From Halobacteriales archaeon (GTDB lineage Archaea; Halobacteriota; Halobacteria; Halorutilales; JAHENH01), in the NCBI GenBank assembly GCA_018609935.1, contig JAHENH010000042.1, positions 1-12,208 of the forward strand: 12,208 nucleotides of DNA, in the 5' to 3' direction. Under the pieces are notes generated by a model, which searched no databases, had not been told where the DNA came from, and was given only the letters and a program-made list of their open reading frames with translations. Positions 5,839 through 12,208 of this stretch are shown here, one piece after another. Numbering within the stretch: the stretch's first letter is position 1; the number at the start of each line of letters is the position of its first letter. The translations under genes were made by a program, and so were the position numbers.

Positions 5839-8235
5839 ATGGCATATAATAACTATTCGTTTCCAAGACAGAAACTCCCCACATCAAAGAAGACAAAGAA
5901 ATGGGGTAAAGAAAATGTAGATGCTGGGGAAGATATGGCCCTATATGGAGATGAGGGTCTAAGACAGTCCTTTTATAATAAAAAGATCAACTATAATCTT
6001 TATAGTGACATTCTGGATCAATCTGATGTAGAGAATGTAGTAAATCCTCACGGTATCAAGAACTTCTCTGCTCCTGCTAAAATGCAGAATTATCCTATAG
6101 CCAACCCCAAGAGCCAACAGTTGCTTGGGGAAGAGATGAAAAGGAATTTTGAGTTTACAGTGAGAATTACTAACGAGGACGCTATTTCTCAAAAGGAAGA
6201 AGAAAAGAGTAATCAGTTAAAAAGGGCTATAATAGAAGAGGTCAAGAATGAAGATAACAATGAGGAAGAGATAAAAAAGAGACTTAGGGACCTAAAGAAA
6301 TACTTTGACCTTAAATATCAGGATGCAAGAGAGAGAAGAGCCACCCATATACTAAAATATTTAAGCAAAACACTCGATCTGGAAAAGATATTTAATGATG
6401 GATTCAAGGATGCCCTAATAGCAGGAGAAGAGATCTATCAATGTGATATAATAGCAGGGGAACCTGTTATGAAAAGGATAAACCCCCTAAATATTTACAC
6501 TATAAGATCAGGGGAATCCAATAGAATAGAAGATTCAGATATTATTATTATAAATAGTTATATGGCTCCGGGAATGGTAATAGATGAATACCATGAGGAG
6601 CTTACTTCTAAGGAGATAGATCAAATAGAAGAAGGTCATATTTCAGGAAGTGGTAACTCGGGACTAGATATAGGAGAGCAATATGGGAACATCATGCTCG
6701 ATGATGTTATAGATACCTCAAGATTTCATGCAGGAGAAAATTTTGGGGATTCTATAGATGAACAGGGAAATATCAGGGTATTGAAAGTTTATTGGAGATC
6801 TCTTCGTAAAATAAAGAAACTCAAGTATTTTGATAAGTTCGGAGATCCTCAGTATGAAATAGTGGATGAATACTATAAACCCCACGAAGAGTTAGGAGAA
6901 TCTATAGAGGCTACTTATTGGGTGAACGAATGGTGGGAAGGACATAAGATAGGAGGTGGACAAGAAGGAAATGAGGGAATATATGTAAAAATACAACCAA
7001 GACCCATTCAATTTAGAAAAGTAGAAAATCCCTCTTATTGTCATCCTGGTATTGTTGGAACTGCTTATAATACAAATACCAATAAGGCAATATCCTTAAT
7101 GGATAGAATGAAACCCTATCAGTATCTTTACAATGTACTGATGTACAGAACTGAACTTGCCTTTGCTAAGTCTCATGGGAAGATAATGAGACTTCCTCTA
7201 CATGAAATACCAGAGAATTGGGAGATCGACAAATGGCTTAATTATGCCTATTCAATGAATCTCGCACCTGTTGATCTGTTTAGAGAGGGGAATAAAGGAT
7301 CTTCACAAGGTAAGCTTGCTGGTCATATGAACCAGAATGATCACATTATTGATATGGAAATGGGGAATTATATCCAACAGCATCTTTCTATGTTGGAATA
7401 TATAGAACAACAGATGGGGGTTATAGCAGGTATTTCTCAACAAAGACAAGGTCAAATATCCCCCAGAGAAGCTGTTGGTAATGCTCAACAAGCAATAGTT
7501 CAATCCTCTCATACTACCGAATATTATTTCAAAGAACATGAGGGTACTAGACTTAGAGCTTTAGAATGCTTACTTGAAACAGCAAAGCATGCTTGGAGAG
7601 GTCAAAGTAAAAAGATACAATATGTATTGGACGATATGTCCACTGAACTCTTTGAAATAGATGGAGATGAATTGATAGAGCAGGAGTTTGGTATTTATAT
7701 CTCTGATTCTAAAAGAGATGATGAACTTATTCAAAATCTTAAAGAACTTGCTCATGCAGGTGTTCAAAACGATAAATTGGACTTCTCTCAATTAATGGAT
7801 ATCTATACCACAGAATCCATTGCTACTATAAAAGACAAGATCGAGGATGCTGAGGAAGAAAACAAAGAAGAAAGACAACAGAATCTCAAACAGAAAAAAG
7901 AAGAGATACAGAAGGAAAAAGATCTTGAACAGAGAAATAAAATGATGGACTTCAAGATGGACAAGTACAAAGAAGATCTTGAAGCAGCTGTTGACAGAGA
8001 AAAGATGGTAAATGATAGATATATTGCTCTTATTAAAGAAAATAATAATGCAAGCAATGAAGACCTAAAAAATCTTGAAGACTCTAATCAGAAATTAGAG
8101 GAACTTAGGCAGAAGAAAGAAGAGATGGAGCAAGATATGCAGGTCAAACAAAGAGAACTTGATCTGGAAGAAGAACAAAACGATATAGAGAAGAAAAAAG
8201 TAGAAGCACAGAAAGCATCTAACAATAAGAATTAG
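5839..8235 (+). CDS. Portal protein
   Basis: The 798-residue protein follows terL, and its length matches the large portals of crAss-like phages. It forms the ring at one head vertex through which DNA is packaged and to which the neck attaches. The N-terminal 100 residues hold an NPHGI...MQNYPIANPKSQQLLGEE stretch that I associate with this portal type. The middle (about 200-630) is a mixed alpha/beta body including a Trp-rich stretch (about 355-375) and a helical region with QQRQGQISPREAVGNAQQAIVQSS (about 534-557). From about residue 657 to the end it is Glu/Lys/Gln-rich with long heptad-like runs, a probable extended coiled coil. The ATG follows an A/T-rich leader, and the stop is TAG. The identity is supported by position, size and sequence character, not by a catalytic motif. 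Confidence 0.85.
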   Translation: MAYNNYSFPRQKLPTSKKTKKWGKENVDAGEDMALYGDEGLRQSFYNKKINYNLYSDILDQSDVENVVNPHGIKNFSAPAKMQNYPIANPKSQQLLGEEMKRNFEFTVRITNEDAISQKEEEKSNQLKRAIIEEVKNEDNNEEEIKKRLRDLKKYFDLKYQDARERRATHILKYLSKTLDLEKIFNDGFKDALIAGEEIYQCDIIAGEPVMKRINPLNIYTIRSGESNRIEDSDIIIINSYMAPGMVIDEYHEELTSKEIDQIEEGHISGSGNSGLDIGEQYGNIMLDDVIDTSRFHAGENFGDSIDEQGNIRVLKVYWRSLRKIKKLKYFDKFGDPQYEIVDEYYKPHEELGESIEATYWVNEWWEGHKIGGGQEGNEGIYVKIQPRPIQFRKVENPSYCHPGIVGTAYNTNTNKAISLMDRMKPYQYLYNVLMYRTELAFAKSHGKIMRLPLHEIPENWEIDKWLNYAYSMNLAPVDLFREGNKGSSQGKLAGHMNQNDHIIDMEMGNYIQQHLSMLEYIEQQMGVIAGISQQRQGQISPREAVGNAQQAIVQSSHTTEYYFKEHEGTRLRALECLLETAKHAWRGQSKKIQYVLDDMSTELFEIDGDELIEQEFGIYISDSKRDDELIQNLKELAHAGVQNDKLDFSQLMDIYTTESIATIKDKIEDAEEENKEERQQNLKQKKEEIQKEKDLEQRNKMMDFKMDKYKEDLEAAVDREKMVNDRYIALIKENNNASNEDLKNLEDSNQKLEELRQKKEEMEQDMQVKQRELDLEEEQNDIEKKKVEAQKASNNKN

Positions 8236-8291
8236 TTATAATAATACTAGAAAATCTACTGTTTAGATAGTAACCACTGTTGTAATGCTTA

Positions 8292-8314
8292 ATAATTGTT
8301 GTTATAATTGTTGT
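8292..8314 (+). repeat. Tandem 12-base duplication before the scaffold-like gene
   Basis: ATAATTGTTGT occurs at 8292-8302 and again at 8304-8314, a perfect 11-base repeat with a 12-base period. It lies in the 97-base gap between portal and the scaffold-like gene, about 18 bases before that start codon. It could be a regulator-binding site placed about one helical turn apart, or a replication-slippage product. No other clear element, such as a TAnnTTTG box or a terminator, was seen in 8236-8332. Confidence 0.5.
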
Positions 8315-8332
8315 CAATAAATTTACTAATAT

Positions 8333-9547
8333 ATGTCAGAAGAAACGAATCCCTTTGGTAACTTATCAATGAACGACCTCCAGAATGAAGTTGTCACTAT
8401 AGGAGAAGACGGCTCTATTAAAGAGGATACTAGTGGTACTGAAGAGGAAGAAACTCAAGAAGACGAAGATAAAATAGACATAAGCAAATTCGTTACAGAA
8501 GAAACAGAAGAGAAAGAAGAAACGGAAGAAGGATCAGAAGAAGAAGGTCTTAAAAAAGAATTAGACGAATTTAAAGAAGCAGATGCTGAAGGTTCTACTG
8601 AAGAATCTAGTGAAGAGGACTCTACAGAAGAATCTACAGAGGAGTCTTCTACCGAAGAATCTCCTTATAATAAATTGGCTAATGCACTCAGAGATGAAGG
8701 AGTGCTTTCTGATATAGATGAAGAGAAACTTAAAGAGATCAAGGATGCTCGTTCTTTTGTTGATACAGTTAGCGAGCAAATAGAAAAAAGTAAGAATAAC
8801 TATATTGAATCTCTTGATAGCGATCTTCAAGAAGTAGCTGATGCTATTGAAAAGGGAGTACCCCTGGATGAGTATTCTAGAAAGAAGCATGAAGAAAAGG
8901 AATACTCCAACATAGACACTGAAAAACTTAAAGAAGATGAAGATCTCCAGAAAAAGGTCTTGAAAGAAGATCTTACTTCAAGAGGATACTCTGAAGAAAG
9001 AGCAGATAAATTTATAGAAAAATTTGAAGATACAGGAGATCTCGAAGAAGAAGCACTTACCTCACTTGATACTATTAAGGAGGAAAAGCAAAAAGAAATA
9101 GAAGAGCTTAAGAAAAAACAGGAACAGGAGCGGGAAAGAATAATGGAGGAGAATAAGAAGTACATGGAAAAACTCAAAGAGAACGTGTACAATAAAGATG
9201 AGATCGTTCCTGGTCTTGAAGCAAATGAAACCATTAAGAATAAAGTATTTGAATCTATGACCACTCCGGTGGACAAAGATTCTCAAGGAAATCCTTTGGA
9301 CACTGTAATGAAATCTTGGATGGAAGATCCTGATTATGCTGTTAAACTTCATTATCTTCATAATATTACAAATGGATTTAAAGATTTCTCAAAGATCATG
9401 AATACTGCTAAATCTGATGCAGTAAAAGATCTTGAAAAGACAGTATCTAAAGGACAGTCAGGTAAGACAGGAAAACCAGCTAGTACTAAGTCCAGTTCTA
9501 AAACAAAAGAGAACTGGCAGAAAGTACTCAGTAGATTTGGAGACTAA
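8333..9547 (+). CDS. Probable capsid scaffolding protein
   Basis: This 404-residue, extremely acidic protein lies between portal and major capsid protein, the classic place for a scaffold. In crAss-like phages an uncharacterised gene occupies this slot. Residues about 22-110 are Glu/Ser/Thr low complexity, with repeated STEES units at 88-110. A helical part follows, with long Lys/Glu-rich coiled-coil stretches (about 245-290, EEKQKEIEELKKKQEQERERIMEENKKYMEKL). The C-terminus (about 370-404) is basic and Ser/Lys-rich (SGKTGKPASTKSSSKTKENWQ), ending in a short amphipathic WQKVLSRFGD. A basic C-terminal helix that binds coat protein is typical of phage scaffolds. The start is the first ATG after an A/T leader. 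I see no protease motif. It could alternatively be a virion component rather than a transient scaffold. Confidence 0.7.
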   Translation: MSEETNPFGNLSMNDLQNEVVTIGEDGSIKEDTSGTEEEETQEDEDKIDISKFVTEETEEKEETEEGSEEEGLKKELDEFKEADAEGSTEESSEEDSTEESTEESSTEESPYNKLANALRDEGVLSDIDEEKLKEIKDARSFVDTVSEQIEKSKNNYIESLDSDLQEVADAIEKGVPLDEYSRKKHEEKEYSNIDTEKLKEDEDLQKKVLKEDLTSRGYSEERADKFIEKFEDTGDLEEEALTSLDTIKEEKQKEIEELKKKQEQERERIMEENKKYMEKLKENVYNKDEIVPGLEANETIKNKVFESMTTPVDKDSQGNPLDTVMKSWMEDPDYAVKLHYLHNITNGFKDFSKIMNTAKSDAVKDLEKTVSKGQSGKTGKPASTKSSSKTKENWQKVLSRFGD

Positions 9548-9560
9548 AATATTTAAAAAC

Positions 9561-9572
9561 TTAAAATTAGAT
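9561..9572 (+). promoter_or_regulatory. Leader motif before the major capsid gene
   Basis: TTAAAATTAGAT ends four bases before the capsid ATG and differs at one position from the motif just upstream of portal. The gap of 29 bases (9548-9576) contains only A/T-rich sequence, with no Shine-Dalgarno. A translation-enhancing leader for a highly expressed gene is the simplest reading. Confidence 0.3.
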
Positions 9573-9576
9573 AACT

Positions 9577-11055
9577 ATGGCAACTAAGATCAGTCCCCTT
9601 CAAATGACCGATGCAAAGGCATGGCAAGGGCTAACTACAGAAAATCACCTTGGGGCTATTTGGAGACAAGAGCCTCAAAAGGTGTCTAAAATGATAACAC
9701 AGATCCAGCAAGTGAACTTTGGTAACAATATTGATTCCTTGTTGAATAGGTTCCCCACAAAAAGGACTGAAGATGACAGACCTTATGAATGGGAGCTTGT
9801 TTCTCAAGGAGTGAATAACATTCCCTTGGTGGAAGCACGTATTAATGGTAGTACTGTAACAGCAGGAGATAGACCGGGTAAAAATCACACTGAATTTGAA
9901 CTTGTCTTTGCTAAAAGATGGTTCTCCGATGTGAATCGGATCGTAGGTGAGAAAAACGAGATATATCCGATCCAGATCGTTGATGATCCTGTACAGGAAG
10001 GAACGAATTGGGTCTATCGTTGTAAACTTATGACAGGTGATCCTGCACTTTCTATTCCTGTTGAAGAAGTACAACCTGGTAAGCTTTTCTCTAAAGAGTA
10101 CTCTCCTGTTGAGAGAACACTTTCTAAGAAAGGTGGTGAAGTTCATTTCAAGAGTAACATTACTCTCAGGAATGAATTTTCTCAGATCCGTCTTGAGCAT
10201 ACCACTCCGGGTAATATGCTTTCCAAGAAAATGGGAACTGTTATTGCGGATGAAAAAGGTAATTATCATAAGCTGTGGACCAGGTATGAGGACTATATGT
10301 TCGATAAGGAATTCCGAGATGAGAAGAATCGTCTCCTCATGTTCGGTACTTCTAATAAGAAACCTGATGGTACTTATGGGAATCAAGGTAAATCAGGATA
10401 TGAACTGGTAGAAGGAGCAGGTATTCGTGAGCAGTTTGAAGCCTCTAATACTTCCTTTTATAACACTTTCTCTATCAGAGAACTTACCAACAGACTTGTT
10501 GATATTTCTGAAGGTAAGGTAGATGGAGACCAGCGTGAATATGTTCTTAGAACTGGTGAAAGAGGTGCTATTCAATTCCATGAAGCCCTTGAGGAATTTT
10601 CTCAACTCTTTACTCCTGCTAGAAATAATGACAGGATCTATAAGAAGGGGAAAGGTGATATTTCTCAAATGGAATATGGATATGGTGGACAATTTGTTGA
10701 ATACTATGGTCCCAATGGCATTAAAGTGAATCTTTCAGTGGATTCTATGTACGATGATCGTACAAGGAATAAACTTCCCCATCCAAATGGTGGTCCAGCA
10801 GAATCCTATCGTTACGATCTCTTTGACATTGGTACTACTGATGGTGAACCCAATATTCAACATATTGCTCCGCCTGATAACGAGATCTATGGCTATCAAG
10901 CTGGACTGAGAGATCCTTTCTCTCCTAATGGTGAGTATTCTCAAATGTCCACTTCTGTTGATGGTTATACGATGCATAGAATGTATATTGGAGGTGCAAT
11001 GGTGAAGGATCCTTCTAAAACAGCTTCCTTCATTCCTTCTATACTTTCTTCCTAA
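9577..11055 (+). CDS. Major capsid protein
   Basis: The 492-residue protein forms the head shell, presumably with the HK97 fold, and its size matches crAss-like major capsid proteins. The evidence is position (after terL, portal and scaffold-like protein), length, and a non-membrane, mixed alpha/beta sequence rich in Gly, Asn and aromatic residues. It has a helical N-terminal segment (about 18-60) and repeated charged loops. No signal peptide or cleavage motif is evident. Codon use differs from its neighbours: at least eight CGT arginine codons, and TTA, CTA and TCA codons are absent for about 250 consecutive codons. This fits strong expression. The ATG at 9577 follows an A/T-rich leader. Folding may need GroEL, for which the GroES-like gene upstream is a candidate partner. 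Confidence 0.85.
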   Translation: MATKISPLQMTDAKAWQGLTTENHLGAIWRQEPQKVSKMITQIQQVNFGNNIDSLLNRFPTKRTEDDRPYEWELVSQGVNNIPLVEARINGSTVTAGDRPGKNHTEFELVFAKRWFSDVNRIVGEKNEIYPIQIVDDPVQEGTNWVYRCKLMTGDPALSIPVEEVQPGKLFSKEYSPVERTLSKKGGEVHFKSNITLRNEFSQIRLEHTTPGNMLSKKMGTVIADEKGNYHKLWTRYEDYMFDKEFRDEKNRLLMFGTSNKKPDGTYGNQGKSGYELVEGAGIREQFEASNTSFYNTFSIRELTNRLVDISEGKVDGDQREYVLRTGERGAIQFHEALEEFSQLFTPARNNDRIYKKGKGDISQMEYGYGGQFVEYYGPNGIKVNLSVDSMYDDRTRNKLPHPNGGPAESYRYDLFDIGTTDGEPNIQHIAPPDNEIYGYQAGLRDPFSPNGEYSQMSTSVDGYTMHRMYIGGAMVKDPSKTASFIPSILSS

Positions 11056-11074
11056 AAGCTAATATTTTAATATT

Positions 11075-11950
11075 ATGGCAGAAACAAAGAGTAAACCGAA
11101 ATGTCCTCTTATTGATAAGAAGGTCAAAGTTTATCCGATAAAAAGAGCATCAGGTCTTGTACCAGATCCTGAACATGAAGCCTCTTTTTTGTTCGGAACT
11201 TCAACGGTTAAATATACAGTACCTATGACAAGGACAGGTAGTCTTGTCAATCCTCTAACAGCTGAGGAAAAAAGGTACTTTGAGGAGGTTGATGACCAAT
11301 TGGACTTTAAAGAGGGAGATCTTTCTATTCCCTCTGAAAGTATACGGGTCAATGGGTCAGATGATAATTATTGGCTTGGATTTACAGTAGAACTTGATAA
11401 AAATATTAGGATATTGGATCTTAATGAACCAATGGACTATATTATTTATAAAGTTCTTATTGCCAATAAAGATCATATTGCTCCTTCATGGGAGGAGAGA
11501 AATGATAAAGCAACTTTTAAGTATGCTCTTGTAGAAGAAGGAGAAGAGCAGAAAGCTCAGGCTACAGTTGCTAATAAGAAAAGAGAGGCTTATAAGCAAT
11601 TCGGTAAAATGGAAAGTTCTCCTGATGAAATGCTTAAGTTTCTCAAGGTCTATGGAAAGAAAGTCTCTGAAAATTCAACTAGGGAATTTCTTGAAGGAGA
11701 GGTTAGTAAGGTCATAGAGGAAGACATTGATGGATTCTTGGATATTGTCAATGATCCTCATTATGACACAAAACTTCTCATTACCAATGGACTTGAAGTA
11801 GGAGCTTTGATCAAAGAAAGAAGCACCTATTCACTTCCTGGTGGAGAAGTAATTGGAAAATCTCTTCAAGAAACCATAGACTATCTTGAAGACAATAAGA
11901 ATCAAGATGTTCGACTTGAAATAGAACATCGTATAGAGAAGTCCAAGTAG
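11075..11950 (+). CDS. Conserved virion-associated protein after the capsid gene
   Basis: This 291-residue protein starts 20 bases after the capsid stop, behind an A/T leader with two AATATT copies. The N-terminal half (about 15-125) looks beta-rich and contains VPDPEHEASFLFGTSTVKYTVP and LTAEEKRYFEE motifs, then a YWLGFTVELD stretch and MDYIIYKVLIAN helix. The middle (about 140-215) is helical and charged, and the C-terminus (about 230-291) reads like a small mixed domain ending in a helix (SLQETIDYLEDNKNQDVRLEIEHRIEK). Proteins in this slot are present in crAss-like structural modules, but I cannot name the function: capsid decoration, head completion or neck are all possible. Its TAG shares a base with the GTG of the next gene. 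Confidence 0.75.
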   Translation: MAETKSKPKCPLIDKKVKVYPIKRASGLVPDPEHEASFLFGTSTVKYTVPMTRTGSLVNPLTAEEKRYFEEVDDQLDFKEGDLSIPSESIRVNGSDDNYWLGFTVELDKNIRILDLNEPMDYIIYKVLIANKDHIAPSWEERNDKATFKYALVEEGEEQKAQATVANKKREAYKQFGKMESSPDEMLKFLKVYGKKVSENSTREFLEGEVSKVIEEDIDGFLDIVNDPHYDTKLLITNGLEVGALIKERSTYSLPGGEVIGKSLQETIDYLEDNKNQDVRLEIEHRIEKSK

Positions 11951-12208
11951 TGACAGCAAATGAGATGGCATATGAATTCAAAGTTGGTTATGATTCCATA
12001 GCCAACTTTGATTCTGAGCCTTATAACGATAAAGAGGTCTCTCACTTTTTAACAAAGTCCCAAGAGAGATTCATCAAGAGTCGTTATGATAATATGAGAA
12101 ATATCACTAGGGATGGATTTGATGAGACGGAGAGAAGAAAGAACGAATTAGATGAATTAATAAGGGGTCCAAGAGATAAAGGAGGAACTCTACTTACATC
12201 AAAAGCAA
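11950..12208 (+). CDS. Probable neck/ring structural protein, 5' partial
   Basis: An open frame runs from the GTG at 11950 to the window edge, giving about 86 residues, and continues beyond. The GTG shares a base with the previous TAG (TAGTGA), the same junction used by terL. An ATG at 11965 (residue 6) is the alternative start. The N-terminus (MTANEMAYEFKVGYDSIANFDSEPYNDKEVSHFLTKSQERFIKSRY, given here in outline by its key parts EMAYEF, YDSI, FLTKSQE) strongly resembles a conserved structural protein placed shortly after the major capsid gene in crAss-like phages, where neck or ring components are encoded. The role is inferred from that recollection, and the C-terminus is not visible. Confidence 0.75.
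   Translation, partial: MTANEMAYEFKVGYDSIANFDSEPYNDKEVSHFLTKSQERFIKSRYDNMRNITRDGFDETERRKNELDELIRGPRDKGGTLLTSKA

Noticed and set aside
8561..9361. Three overlapping minus-strand open frames within the scaffold-like gene, rich in Ser, Phe and Leu
   Set aside because: They are antisense images of a Glu/Lys/Ser-rich low-complexity gene. The hydrophobic composition follows directly from reversing GAA/AAG/TCT codons, and three mutually overlapping frames cannot all be genes.
9631..10386. 251-codon open frame on the minus strand inside the capsid gene
   Set aside because: It is in register with the capsid codons and open only because of codon bias there. Its product shows no recognisable domain, and there is no leader or neighbour on that strand.
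10037..10411. 124-codon plus-strand open frame inside the capsid gene in another frame
   Set aside because: It lies wholly within the capsid gene, with no independent leader and a composition like a frame-shifted shadow.

Overview
The window looks like part of the genome of a large tailed bacteriophage of a Bacteroidota host, most likely a crAss-like phage (Crassvirales) or a close relative. Four things point there. The DNA is AT-rich. The genes lack Shine-Dalgarno sequences and start behind A/T-rich leaders. A Bacteroidota-type -7 element (TAnnTTTG) lies before the main operon. The order is large terminase, ~800-residue portal, acidic scaffold-like protein, ~490-residue major capsid protein, conserved virion protein, then a probable neck/ring protein. 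The lineage is assigned from protein character and gene order as I recall them, not from a database search. All 15 complete genes end in TAA (10) or TAG (5), and none ends in TGA.

Regions. (1) Positions 1-595 hold a short leftward operon: a 90-residue membrane protein with a CxxC motif, coupled to a 53-residue protein with two predicted membrane helices. A strong GC-rich intrinsic terminator follows at 68-109. (2) Positions 596-844 are a divergent non-coding region with two hairpins and a candidate promoter. (3) Positions 845-3469 are a tightly packed rightward array of eight small genes, many overlapping by 1-22 bases. They include a winged-helix-like protein, a zinc-ribbon protein, a small protein with HU-like traits, a GroES-like co-chaperonin, a candidate small terminase and several unknowns. 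(4) Positions 3469-8235 carry terL (GTG start overlapping the previous stop) and portal, separated by an 87-base gap with a weak terminator-like hairpin. (5) Positions 8333-11950 carry the scaffold-like protein, the major capsid protein and a conserved virion protein. (6) From 11950 to the window edge lies the start of a further structural gene.

How the genes fit together: the rightward genes form one virion-assembly and DNA-packaging module. Terminase packages DNA through the portal into a head built from the capsid protein on the scaffold. The GroES-like protein upstream could help the host GroEL fold the capsid protein. I saw no CRISPR array, tRNA, insertion sequence, integrase or defence system. 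The least explained parts are the small-gene array, the hairpin region at 660-741 and the small membrane-protein pair on the minus strand.
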